From positions 1,426,001 to 1,490,000 of the forward strand of contig AP018533.1 in NCBI GenBank assembly GCA_003573975.1: a stretch of DNA of 64,000 nucleotides, read 5' to 3'. Made by a program: the position numbers and the translations under genes. Positions 15,344 to 23,890 of this stretch are shown here, piece by piece (positions within the stretch are counted from its first letter, which is position 1; every line of letters starts with the position of its first letter). The notes beneath the pieces are model-generated. The model saw only the letters and a program-made list of their open reading frames with translations, did no database searches and was not told where the DNA came from. The stretch is from Clostridiales bacterium CCNA10 (GTDB lineage Bacteria > Bacillota > Clostridia > Oscillospirales > Oscillospiraceae).

Positions 15344-15661
15344 ATGCTTACCGCGCTGTATTCCGTTGGCTCGGTGGCGGGCGCTGATTTGTGGATGAAG
15401 GTTGTTTTACTCACCTCGCTGGCGTATTTCCTGATCTGCTTTTCCTTCCGGCGGAGCCGAAGCGGCAGAGGAGTGCTTACCGTCCTGATGGGGTGGCTGC
15501 TCACAGAACTGCTGTGCGACATGGTATGGCTTGCCTGGTTCTGGCCCGGCGGGGCGTACCGCAATGGCGGCCTGGGATCGGCGGTGGCACTGCTGCTTTG
15601 GCCTGTGCTGCTCTGCCTGGCCAGCGGCATCGTGCTGTGGATCTGCCGGACTGGGCGGTGA
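15344..15661 (+). CDS. Small hypothetical membrane protein
   Basis: A 105-residue protein with three hydrophobic spans (about residues 17-35, 44-66 and 78-99) and a short basic loop (RRSRSGRG). It starts 16 bp after the phosphoesterase gene with a GAAGGTG site. It is not recognised. It is the last gene of the membrane cassette; base composition shifts sharply to AT-rich after it. Confidence 0.55.
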   Translation: MLTALYSVGSVAGADLWMKVVLLTSLAYFLICFSFRRSRSGRGVLTVLMGWLLTELLCDMVWLAWFWPGGAYRNGGLGSAVALLLWPVLLCLASGIVLWICRTGR

Positions 15662-15705
15662 CCAGTTCCCAATTACCCTTTGGAGTGATTTTGGAAGATA
15701 AAGAG

Positions 15706-15736
15706 CCTCCCTCCGTCGAAATGATGGAGGGAGGTA
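15706..15736. terminator. Hairpin between converging genes
   Basis: A 9-bp stem CCTCCCTCC/GGAGGGAGG (15706-15714 with 15726-15734) lies between the membrane cassette and the minus-strand GyrI-like gene. It could terminate either transcript, though its T-runs are weak. Confidence 0.5.
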
Positions 15737-15772
15737 TATTTACAGATGATAACTGCTTGATAAGCTGGAATT

Positions 15773-16405
15773 TCACGCTTTTTTTATCGGATGTCTAATG
15801 ACAGTTTTCCGCTTTTCTGGAGCAACTTTTCTTGCATCAGACAGATAAATCTCATGGTGTGATCTGTCCCTGTTCACATCGTTCACATATCCGTTCTGCT
15901 CTAAATATGCATCCATAAGTGCAACAGTTTTGGGTTCATCATCAAATGACCCTAAGTGCATGATCTGAACGCACAGACCCTCATCGATCGTCATAAACTC
16001 TGCCGATGAGCAATCTAACTTTTTCTTTTTGGTTGCGGTTTCAACCGCCCATTCAAAGTCCTTTTTCGTTATGAAATCAGGCAAACGGATCACAGAGATC
16101 CAGTTAAATGTGGACTTGTCCGTATAATCCACACCATCTGTATCTTCCTGCCACCAAAATCCTTCCAGTGGAGGAACTACATATTCAAAAAAGCCATCAA
16201 TTTTATGGTCTGTTTTATAACTCATTTTTAGGGTGTATGCGACAGCATATAATACACTGATCGCTTGCTGATATGCTCCGCCTTCTTCGTTCGGATCACC
16301 ATTTCCTTTGACTGCAATGTAATTTGCTTTCGGCACACTTACAATCTCTGGTTTATTCTTCGGCATATAAAATTCTTTATATTCTTTCTTAAAATCAAAA
16401 GCCAT
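15773..16405 (-). CDS. GyrI-like small-molecule-binding domain protein
   Basis: A 210-residue cytoplasmic protein with the GyrI-like/SAV1822-type fold: start FDFKKEYKEFYMPKNKPEIV, then VPKANYIAVKGNGDPNEEGGAYQQA and a second half with EGLCVQIMHLGSFDDEPKTVA. Related stand-alone domains bind small hydrophobic or aromatic compounds. Both codons and flanks are far more AT-rich than the neighbours, which points to recent transfer. It has its own strong promoter and a GGAGG site, and lies convergent to the membrane cassette and divergent from comEC. Confidence 0.85.
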   Translation of the reverse strand: MAFDFKKEYKEFYMPKNKPEIVSVPKANYIAVKGNGDPNEEGGAYQQAISVLYAVAYTLKMSYKTDHKIDGFFEYVVPPLEGFWWQEDTDGVDYTDKSTFNWISVIRLPDFITKKDFEWAVETATKKKKLDCSSAEFMTIDEGLCVQIMHLGSFDDEPKTVALMDAYLEQNGYVNDVNRDRSHHEIYLSDARKVAPEKRKTVIRHPIKKA

Positions 16406-16445
16406 AGCTTTACCTCCTTAAAACTTCTGATTTTCCTTTTGATTC

Positions 16446-16474
16446 ACTATATCACAGTTTTCTGTTTGATTCAA
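16446..16474 (-). promoter_or_regulatory. Promoter of the GyrI-like gene
   Basis: On the minus strand, TTGAAT (16469-16474), 17-bp spacer, TATAGT (16446-16451), 41 bp before the start codon. Confidence 0.75.
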
Positions 16475-16534
16475 TGGATCGTGAAGCTGACAGAGCTGAA
16501 AATCAACAGCTTAAGGGCGGCTCCCAGTCCCGGC

Positions 16535-16563
16535 TTGTACTTTGCGCCAAAATCCGCTATAAT
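16535..16563 (+). promoter_or_regulatory. Promoter of comEC
   Basis: TTGTAC (16535-16540), exactly 17 bp, TATAAT (16558-16563), 35 bp before the GTG start at 16598. Confidence 0.8.
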
Positions 16564-16597
16564 AGGCCACAGAATAGACAGAAGAGGGGGAGAGACC

Positions 16598-18892
16598 GTG
16601 CGCAGGCTGGCCATCTTCTCCTTTTCCTTTGGGGCAGCGGCTCTGTGCGCCGCCCTGCTGCCCCTGGATGGCGCCCTGTGGCTGCTGGGCGCGCTGGTCC
16701 TGGCGGCTGCCCTGCTCACCGGGCTCCCTCATGGGAGCAAAAAAGCGAGGCTGGCGGTGCGGTGGGGAGCCATGGGCCTGGCGGCAGGGTTCCTCTGGAC
16801 GGCGGGCTATACGGCCCTGTTCTGGCGGCCTGCCCAGGCGCTGGATGACCGGACTGTCCGCCTGTCCGGGACGGTGGCGGAGTGGCCCCAGGAGCGGGAG
16901 TACGGCTGGTCTGTGCTGGTGCGGATGGAGACGGAGGGGCCTGCGGTGCCCACCCTGCTGTTTGCTGACAGCCAGGCGGCTCAGCTGCGCCCCGGGGACC
17001 GGGTAGAGACCGTGGCCCACTGTACCTTGGCCGACCGGAGCCGGGCGGGGGAGGAGATCACCTACTACACCGCAAAGGGGATCCTTCTCACGGCTCAGAG
17101 ATACGGCCTGCTGAGCTGGGAGCGGCCGGAGGCCGTCCCGCTTCGGGACAGGCCCGCCCTGTGGTCCAGGGCGCTGAAGGACAGCATCGACCGGAGCTTC
17201 CCCGGGGACGCGGCCCCGCTGGTGAAGGCGCTGGTCACCGGGAACCGGGACAGCCTCACCGACCCCTTTACCACCTCCCTCCAGCGCACCGGCCTGTCCC
17301 ACACGGTGGCGGTGTCCGGGATGCACCTGGCCTTTCTGGCGGGGCTCGTCGCACTTCTGCTGGGGGCGAGCCGGCGGCTCACCGCCCTGGTGCTCATCCC
17401 CATGTCCGCCCTGTTTTGTCTGGTGGCGGGGTGCACCCCGTCGGTGGTGCGGGCGGCCATTATGATCGTTCTGCTCCAGCTTGCGCCCCTTTTCCGCCGG
17501 GAGCGGGACGACTGCACCGCGCTGGGGACGGCGCTGCTCCTCCTGCTGCTGTGGAACCCCTATTCCGCCGCCCACATTGGGCTCCAGCTCTCCTTTGCCG
17601 CGGTGGCGGGCATCCTCCTGTGTGCCGGCAAGGTGCAGCGGGGCCTGCTGGCACTGCTCCCCAAGCCGGGTGCGGGGAAGGGACTCCTTGCCAGAGCGGG
17701 GCGGCGGGTCCTGTATTTCACAGCCTCCACCTGTGGGGCCACTGTGGGGGCCTCGCTGCTCACAACGCCCCTGGTGGCCCTGTACTTTGACGCGGTCCCG
17801 CTGATCTCCCCGCTGTCCAACCTGCTGACCCTGTGGGCGGTGGGCCTTCTCTTCGGCGCGGGGCTGTGCCTGGGGACCCTGGGACTGCTCCTGCCCCGGC
17901 TGGCCGCCCTGGGGGCGGTTCCGGCGGCTCTGCTGGCCCGGTATCTGGACGGCGTGATCCAGTGGCTGGCGGGATTTCCCTTCTCCTCGGTGACCATGGG
18001 GCCGGTGTACTACCGGGCCTGGATCGTGCTGGTCTATCTGCTGGCCCTGTCTGCCTTCCTTCTGCCGGGCAGAAAACGATGGACGGTGTCAGTGTGCTGC
18101 GGCATATCCGCCCTGTGTCTGGCTATGGTGCTCAGCAGCTGGAGTTTCTGGCGTGGGCCGGGAGCGGTCACCGCCCTGGATGTGGGCCAGGGGGAGAGTA
18201 TTTTGGTGCGCAGCGGCGGCTTCCTCACCCTGGTGGACTGCGGCGGGAGCGGCTATGAGAACGCGGGGGACACTGTGGCCGGCTATTTGGGGGATTTCGG
18301 CGTCCGGCGGCTGGATCTGCTGGTGGTGACCCACTTCCACAACGACCACGCCAACGGGGTGGCCCGCCTGCTGGAACGGATGGAGGTGGGGCTGCTGGCC
18401 CTCCCCGATGTGGACCAAGAGAGCCCCATCCGGCAGGAACTTCTGTCCGCGGCGGAGCGCACAGGCACTGAGGTGCGGTTCATCCGCAGTGACACCGCCC
18501 TGGAACTGGACGTGGAGCGGACGGTCCGCCTGTTTGCCCCGCTGGGCGCGGGGGAGACCAACGAGGAGGGGCTGAGCGTCCTGGCATCTCAGGGGGACTT
18601 TGACGCGTTGATCACCGGCGACATGGGCGCGGATGTGGAGCGGGCCCTGCTGGCCCGCACGGAGCTGCCCCGGGTGGAGGTGCTGGCGGTGGGACACCAC
18701 GGTTCCCAGTATTCCACAGGGCAGGAGCTGCTGGAGCGGATCCGCCCGGAAATCGCCCTGATCTCCGTGGGAAAGCACAACAGCTACGGCCATCCGGACC
18801 CTGGGACGGTGGAGCGCCTGCTGGCGGCCGGGACGGAGGTGTACCGGACCGATCTGCACGGGACGGTCACCGTCCGGCGGAACGAAGCTTGA
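16598..18892 (+). CDS. comEC: ComEC/Rec2 family DNA internalisation protein
   Basis: A 764-residue protein; the GTG at 16598 follows a GGGGGAG site and a consensus promoter, while longer in-frame starts lie upstream of that promoter. Layout: three N-terminal spans, an OB-like DUF4131 region, the Competence membrane domain (HTVAVSGMHLAFLAG and many spans), and a C-terminal metallo-beta-lactamase domain with DVGQGE, THFHNDHANG and GHHGSQ. ComEC forms the channel for single-stranded DNA uptake in transformation and its MBL domain is proposed to degrade one strand. Both membrane and MBL domains look intact. No other com genes are in the window. Confidence 0.92.
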   Translation: MRRLAIFSFSFGAAALCAALLPLDGALWLLGALVLAAALLTGLPHGSKKARLAVRWGAMGLAAGFLWTAGYTALFWRPAQALDDRTVRLSGTVAEWPQEREYGWSVLVRMETEGPAVPTLLFADSQAAQLRPGDRVETVAHCTLADRSRAGEEITYYTAKGILLTAQRYGLLSWERPEAVPLRDRPALWSRALKDSIDRSFPGDAAPLVKALVTGNRDSLTDPFTTSLQRTGLSHTVAVSGMHLAFLAGLVALLLGASRRLTALVLIPMSALFCLVAGCTPSVVRAAIMIVLLQLAPLFRRERDDCTALGTALLLLLLWNPYSAAHIGLQLSFAAVAGILLCAGKVQRGLLALLPKPGAGKGLLARAGRRVLYFTASTCGATVGASLLTTPLVALYFDAVPLISPLSNLLTLWAVGLLFGAGLCLGTLGLLLPRLAALGAVPAALLARYLDGVIQWLAGFPFSSVTMGPVYYRAWIVLVYLLALSAFLLPGRKRWTVSVCCGISALCLAMVLSSWSFWRGPGAVTALDVGQGESILVRSGGFLTLVDCGGSGYENAGDTVAGYLGDFGVRRLDLLVVTHFHNDHANGVARLLERMEVGLLALPDVDQESPIRQELLSAAERTGTEVRFIRSDTALELDVERTVRLFAPLGAGETNEEGLSVLASQGDFDALITGDMGADVERALLARTELPRVEVLAVGHHGSQYSTGQELLERIRPEIALISVGKHNSYGHPDPGTVERLLAAGTEVYRTDLHGTVTVRRNEA

Positions 18893-18915
18893 CATGACGA
18901 AAGGAGGGGGAGCCC

Positions 18916-21900
18916 ATGGCCTTTCCCCTGACAGAGGAACAAAAGCGGATCGTGGATGACCGGGGCGGGGAGCTGCTGGTCTCCGCCGCCGCAGGCTCGG
19001 GCAAGACCCGGGTGCTGGTGGAGCGGCTCATGGACCGGGTGACCCGGGAGGGGCTGGACCTGGACCAGTTCCTGGTCATCACCTACACCAAGGCGGCCGC
19101 GGGGGAGCTGCGGGCCCGCATCGCCCAGGAGTTGTCTGCCCGGCTGGCGGAGGCCCCCAATGACCGGCACCTCCGCCGGCAGACCGCCCTGGTCTATCAG
19201 GCGCAGATCTCCACCATTCACGCCTTCTGTGCAGCCCTCCTTCGGGAGAGCGGGCACCTGCTGGATCTGGACCCGGACTTCCGCCTGTGCGACGAGGGGG
19301 AGGGCCATGTGATGATGGCCCAGGTGCTGGAGGATGTGTTGGAGGAGCAGTACCAGGGCATCGACCCAGAGGGGGACTTTGCCCTTCTGGTGGACACCCT
19401 CTCCGCCGGACGGGACGACAGCCGCCTGGCCCAGATCGTGCTGGATGTGTTTGGGCGGATCCAGAGCCACCCGGAGCCCCTGCGCTGGCTGGAGGAGCAG
19501 AAGGCGGCGTGGGAGCTGGAGGGGATCGCCGATGTGGGCCAGACTCCCTGGGGGGCGCTGCTTCTGGAGGATGCCGCCCGGCTGGGGAGGGACTGCGTCC
19601 GCCGCCTGGAGCAGGCGGTGGGGCTGTGCGGAGAGGACGAGCTGCTGGAGCAGAACTACGCACCTTCTCTTCAGACCACGTTAGAGCAGGTGGAGGCACT
19701 GTGCGCCGCCGCGGACCGGCACAGCTGGGACCAGGTATACGCCTGCCTGCCCATCCCCTTCCCGGCGGTGGGCCGGAAGCGGAAGCGGACCAGAGAGCTC
19801 AGCCCCATGGAGGAGGCCCGGGCCCAGAGGGCGGTGGAGCGGGTGAAGGCCCTGCGGGACGGGGCAAAGGAGCAGCTGACCCGCCTGGGGGAGCGGTTCG
19901 ACGGGGACAGCGGCCAGCTGCTGGCCGACCTGGCGGAGGCCCGGCCGGCGGTGCGGGGGCTGATGGATCTGGTGGCCCGGTTCCAGGAGGCGTATCAGAG
20001 GGAGAAGGCGCGCCGGGGGGTGCTGGACTTCTCCGACCTGGAGCACTTTGCGGTGCGGCTGCTGCTGGACCCGGAGACCGGGCGGCCCACCCCCCTGGCG
20101 GCCAGCTGGTCGGTCCGCTTTGCCGAGGTGATGGTGGACGAGTATCAGGACACCAACCAGGTGCAGAACGCCATTTTCACCGCCGTCTCAGACGGGGGGC
20201 GTACGCTTTTTCAGGTGGGGGATGTGAAGCAGTCCATCTACCGCTTCCGACTGGCCGACCCCACCATCTTTCTGGACAAATACCGCCGCTTCCGGGACGG
20301 GGAGGAGGCCGGAGCCGGGGAGCCCCGCCGCCGCGTGCTCTCCCGGAACTTCCGCTCCCGCCCCCAGGTGCTGGAGGGCTGCAACGACCTGTTCCGGGCG
20401 GTGATGTCCCGGGATTTCGGTGAGGTGGACTACACCGATGACCAGGCCCTGGTCCCCGGGGCGGCCTTCCCGCCGGGGGAGGACGACGCTCTGGAGCTGG
20501 ACGTGCTGGACCTGTCCTTCCTGGGGGAGCAGGAGGAGGGAGAGCGGGAGGACAAGAACCGCCTGGAGGCCCGGTGGGCCGCACGGCGGATCCGGGCGCT
20601 GCTGGACCAGTCCCTGATGGTGAAGGACGGGGATGGGACGCGGCCTCTGCGCCCCTCTGATGTGATGATCCTTCTGCGCAGCCCCGGCGTGGTGCTGCAC
20701 CACTATCTCCGGGCGCTGAGCGAGGAGGGGATCCCCTGGTCCGCCGACGGCGGCGGGGACCTCTTTGACACCACAGAGGTGAATGTGGCCCTGGCGCTGC
20801 TCCAGATCGTGGACAACCCCAGGCAGGATGTGCCCCTTATCGCCGCCCTGCGCTCCCCGGTGTTTGGCTTTGACGGGGATAAGCTGGCCTTCCTCCGGGC
20901 GGGGGCCAAGGGGGACTTCTATACCGCGGTGTCCGAGGCGGCCGGGCGGGGGGACCAGGCGTGCCGGGACTTCCTGACCGAGCTGGAGGAGCTGCGCTTC
21001 GGCGCGGGCGAGCGCACCTGCCGGCAGCTGATCTGGCACATCTATGAAAAGACCAATCTGCTGGGCCTGTTCGGGGCTATGCCCGGCGGGCAGGAGCGGC
21101 AGGACAACCTGCTGGCCCTGTACGCCCTGGCGGGACAGATGGAGGACAGCGGCTGCCGCTCTCTGTTTCAGTTCCTGCTCCGTCTGGAGCGGCTGCGGCA
21201 GACGGGGGCCAAGCTGCCTTCCTCCGGCTCCGGACGGGAGGGAGAGGGGGTCTCCATCCTGTCCATCCACCGCTCCAAGGGGCTGGAAAAGCCGGTGGTG
21301 CTGGTGTGCGGCCTGTCCCGGCGGCTGAACCGGGATGATCTGATGCGCCCGGTGCTCTTCCACCCGGTCCTGGGGGTGGGGCCCAAGGGGCTGGACCGGG
21401 AGCGGATGGTGGAGTACCCCACCCTGGCCCGGCGGGCCGTGTCCCGGCAGCTGGAGCGGGAGATGATGGCGGAGGAGCTGCGGCTGCTCTATGTGGCCAT
21501 GACCCGGGCCCAGGAGAAGCTGATCCTGTCCGTGGCCCTGACGGAGGGGGCGCGTGCCCTGGAACGTCTGGCCCAGGAGGCCGCTGTCCCCGTCCCGGCC
21601 GCCGCCCTGGAGCGGCAGCAGAGCGTGGGGGCCTGGGTGCTCCTTCATGCCCTCGTCCGGCCGGAGGCGGAGGGCCTGCGGGCCCTGGCCGGCGGACCGG
21701 AAGAAATTGCGGCCGGTCTGGGTCCGGCCTGGGACATCCACTGGGTGCAGGGGGATGAGCTGGAGGCGGGTGCGGAGGAGCGCCCCGGCCGCTTTGCGGA
21801 CCTGGAGCCGGAGCGCGGAGAGACGGAGGACCTGACTGCCGCCCTGACCTGGACCTATCCCTATGAGGCGGCGGTTTCCATGCCATCCAAGCTGACCGCT

Positions 21901-22536
21901 ACCCAGCTGAAGGGCCGTGTTCTGGATCAGGAGGCCGCCCAGGAGGGGGCGGAGCTGGGGAGCAGCCGGGAAAAGCGGCAGCCGGAGGGGCTTTCCCGGC
22001 CGGACTTCATGGTGCGGGAGCGGGGGCTGACCGCCGCTCAGCGGGGGACCGCCCTCCATCTGGCCATGCAGTATCTTCCCCTGGAGGGAGACCACAGCCC
22101 GGAGACGATCCGGGAGGAGCTGCGCCGCCTGACAGCGGAGGGCTTCCTGACCAGCCAGCAGGGGGAAGTGGTCCCGCCGGAGGTCCCGGCGGCCTTCTTT
22201 GCCTCAGAACTGGGGCGGCAGCTGCTGGCCGCCCGGGAGGTGCACCGGGAGTTCAAATTCTCCATTTTGATGCCTGCCGCCGACTATGGGCCCGGGCTGG
22301 AGGGGGAGGAGGTGCTCCTTCAGGGCGTGGTGGACTGCTGGTTCGACGGACTGGAGGGGATCACGGTGCTGGACTTCAAGAGCGACCGCATCCGTCCGGG
22401 GGGCGAGGCGGCCCGGGGGGAGGAGTACCGCCCCCAGCTGGAGGCGTACAGCCGGGCGCTGGAGCGGATCACCGGACGGAGGGTGGCCCACCGGATCCTG
22501 TGGTTCTTTGCCACAGGGACTGGCCTGGAGCTGTGA
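18916..22536 (+). CDS. addA: ATP-dependent helicase/nuclease subunit A (AddA)
   Basis: A 1206-residue protein, normal for AddA. It is a UvrD-like helicase with Walker A AAAGSGKT (residues about 24-31), motif II VDEYQDTN, and motif VI YVAMTRAQEK. The C-terminal nuclease domain has GVVDCWFD then VLDFKSDR, and the YRPQLEAYSRAL helix, matching the RecB-type nuclease core. AddAB processes double-strand ends for RecA loading at Chi. AddB is normally encoded just before addA, but comEC is there instead, 23 bp upstream, so addB must be elsewhere. All helicase and nuclease motifs look intact. Confidence 0.92.
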   Translation: MAFPLTEEQKRIVDDRGGELLVSAAAGSGKTRVLVERLMDRVTREGLDLDQFLVITYTKAAAGELRARIAQELSARLAEAPNDRHLRRQTALVYQAQISTIHAFCAALLRESGHLLDLDPDFRLCDEGEGHVMMAQVLEDVLEEQYQGIDPEGDFALLVDTLSAGRDDSRLAQIVLDVFGRIQSHPEPLRWLEEQKAAWELEGIADVGQTPWGALLLEDAARLGRDCVRRLEQAVGLCGEDELLEQNYAPSLQTTLEQVEALCAAADRHSWDQVYACLPIPFPAVGRKRKRTRELSPMEEARAQRAVERVKALRDGAKEQLTRLGERFDGDSGQLLADLAEARPAVRGLMDLVARFQEAYQREKARRGVLDFSDLEHFAVRLLLDPETGRPTPLAASWSVRFAEVMVDEYQDTNQVQNAIFTAVSDGGRTLFQVGDVKQSIYRFRLADPTIFLDKYRRFRDGEEAGAGEPRRRVLSRNFRSRPQVLEGCNDLFRAVMSRDFGEVDYTDDQALVPGAAFPPGEDDALELDVLDLSFLGEQEEGEREDKNRLEARWAARRIRALLDQSLMVKDGDGTRPLRPSDVMILLRSPGVVLHHYLRALSEEGIPWSADGGGDLFDTTEVNVALALLQIVDNPRQDVPLIAALRSPVFGFDGDKLAFLRAGAKGDFYTAVSEAAGRGDQACRDFLTELEELRFGAGERTCRQLIWHIYEKTNLLGLFGAMPGGQERQDNLLALYALAGQMEDSGCRSLFQFLLRLERLRQTGAKLPSSGSGREGEGVSILSIHRSKGLEKPVVLVCGLSRRLNRDDLMRPVLFHPVLGVGPKGLDRERMVEYPTLARRAVSRQLEREMMAEELRLLYVAMTRAQEKLILSVALTEGARALERLAQEAAVPVPAAALERQQSVGAWVLLHALVRPEAEGLRALAGGPEEIAAGLGPAWDIHWVQGDELEAGAEERPGRFADLEPERGETEDLTAALTWTYPYEAAVSMPSKLTATQLKGRVLDQEAAQEGAELGSSREKRQPEGLSRPDFMVRERGLTAAQRGTALHLAMQYLPLEGDHSPETIREELRRLTAEGFLTSQQGEVVPPEVPAAFFASELGRQLLAAREVHREFKFSILMPAADYGPGLEGEEVLLQGVVDCWFDGLEGITVLDFKSDRIRPGGEAARGEEYRPQLEAYSRALERITGRRVAHRILWFFATGTGLEL

Positions 22537-22588
22537 ACGGCCGCTGCTTCCAAAGCGCAGGATTCATAAACTCTTCATCATTACTCCC

Positions 22589-22617
22589 TTGAAAAGCCCT
22601 GTGGAACATGATACACT
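22589..22617 (+). promoter_or_regulatory. Promoter of rfbA
   Basis: TTGAAA (22589-22594), 17-bp spacer, TACACT (22612-22617). The leader of about 90 nt contains a GGGCCCCGCGGAGGCGGGCCC inverted repeat (two overlapping arms near 22662-22684). Confidence 0.7.
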
Positions 22618-22712
22618 GAGACAAACCCAGGCGCGGGAGCGCCGCATGAGTTTTGATATTCCGGGCCCCGCGGAGGCGGGCCCCAACAACAGATGAGACA
22701 CAGGAGGACGCT

Positions 22713-23570
22713 GTGAAAGGTATCGTATTAGCCGCAGGGAAGGGGACGCGACTCTACCCCATGACCAAGCCGGTGAGCAAGCCGCTGCTGCCGGTATATG
22801 ACAAGCCGTTGATCTATTATCCCATCGCCATCCTGATGCAGGCCGGGATCTCGGACATCATGGTGATCGTCCCGCCGGGAGAGACCGGCACCTTCCGGGC
22901 CCTGCTGGGGGACGGAGCCCAGTACGGGCTGAAGATCACCTTCGCCGAGCAGCCGGTGGCCCGGGGCATTGCGGACGCCCTGCTGATCGGACGGGAGTTC
23001 GTGGGGGAGGACCGGGTCTGCCTGGTGCTGGGGGACAACATTTTCTATGCCCCCTCCCTGGGCGAGACTCTGAAGGCCGCGGCGGCCAACTGTTCCGGGG
23101 CCACGGTATTCGGCTATTGGGTGGAGGACCCCCGCCCCTTCGGCGTGGTGGAGTTCGGCGCGGACGGACGGGCCATCTCCATCGAGGAGAAGCCCCGCCA
23201 TCCCAAGTCCAACTATATCATTCCCGGCCTGTATTTTTATGACCACCAGGTTATGGAGATCGCCGGCAATCTGAAGCCCTCCGCCCGGGGAGAGCTGGAG
23301 ATCACCGACGTGAATCTGGAGTACCTGCGCCGGGGACAGCTCCGGGTGGTTCCGCTGGAGCGGGACTTCACCTGGCTGGACGCCGGGACGGCGGACAGCC
23401 TGCTCATTGCGGGACAGACCATCAAGCGGATCCAGGACCAGACGGGCCGGTATGTGGGCTGCCTGGAGGAGCTGGGGCTCCGGGAGGGCTGGGTCACCGC
23501 AGAGCAGGTCCACAAGATCGGAGACGAGCTGAGCATGACGCTGTACGGCAAGTATCTCCAATGCCTGTGA
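22713..23570 (+). CDS. rfbA: Glucose-1-phosphate thymidylyltransferase
   Basis: A 285-residue protein starting at a GTG with AGGAGG five bases upstream. The N-terminus has the nucleotidyltransferase signature AAGKGTRLYPMT and KPLLPVYDKPLIYYP; LGDNIFY and EEKPRHPKSNY (sugar and metal binding) follow, and FTWLDAGTADSL lies near the end. RfbA makes dTDP-glucose from dTTP and glucose-1-phosphate, the first step to dTDP-rhamnose. The rfbB, C and D genes are not adjacent, and it has its own promoter and terminator, so the rest of the pathway must be encoded elsewhere. Confidence 0.92.
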   Translation: MKGIVLAAGKGTRLYPMTKPVSKPLLPVYDKPLIYYPIAILMQAGISDIMVIVPPGETGTFRALLGDGAQYGLKITFAEQPVARGIADALLIGREFVGEDRVCLVLGDNIFYAPSLGETLKAAAANCSGATVFGYWVEDPRPFGVVEFGADGRAISIEEKPRHPKSNYIIPGLYFYDHQVMEIAGNLKPSARGELEITDVNLEYLRRGQLRVVPLERDFTWLDAGTADSLLIAGQTIKRIQDQTGRYVGCLEELGLREGWVTAEQVHKIGDELSMTLYGKYLQCL

Positions 23571-23580
23571 CCACACAGTG

Positions 23581-23625
23581 AAGGCAGAGAGAGGGGGGCG
23601 GAACGGCCCCCTCTCTCTGCCTTGA
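23581..23625. terminator. Long hairpin between rfbA and the small peptide gene
   Basis: A perfect 17-bp stem (AAGGCAGAGAGAGGGGG, 23581-23597, with its complement at 23607-23623) lies between converging genes. There is only a weak T-run either way; it probably serves both transcripts. Confidence 0.65.
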
Positions 23626-23668
23626 AATTCATTGGATCGGAACGTAAAGTTCCTGCAAGGAGATCCTC

Positions 23669-23782
23669 TCAGTGATTTTTGATATACTTGTATAGTGCAA
23701 CGATGCCCAATATACATAATACTGGCTCAAGGACCGGCAGGATATCGGAGAGCATGGTCAAAAAGTTCATGAAATAATACAT
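23669..23782 (-). CDS. Small hydrophobic peptide (37 residues), possible membrane peptide
   Basis: Reading leftward from 23782, an ATG with AGGGGTG five bases upstream opens a 37-codon frame ending TGA at 23669. The peptide begins MYYFMNFLTML, has one membrane span (about residues 13-31, PVLEPVLCILGIVAL) and a basic end (YKYIKNH). It has its own well-spaced minus-strand promoter (23809-23837), with a leader of only about 20 nt. Size, hydrophobic core and basic tail resemble type I toxin peptides, but many unrelated small membrane peptides look alike. I recognise no family. Confidence 0.5.
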   Translation of the reverse strand: MYYFMNFLTMLSDILPVLEPVLCILGIVALYKYIKNH

Positions 23783-23808
23783 GAGGCACCCCTATTAGCT
23801 TGTGGTTA

Positions 23809-23837
23809 TATCTAACATTTTTGGGCGATTTTGTCAG
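23809..23837 (-). promoter_or_regulatory. Minus-strand promoter of the 37-codon peptide gene
   Basis: On the minus strand, CTGACA (23832-23837), exactly 17 bp, TAGATA (23809-23814). Transcription would start near 23802, about 20 nt ahead of the ATG. Confidence 0.65.
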
Positions 23838-23890
23838 GTGATTTTATCTGATTTGTTCACTTATCGTTTGTGAGGAAAGGGGTAAATTTT

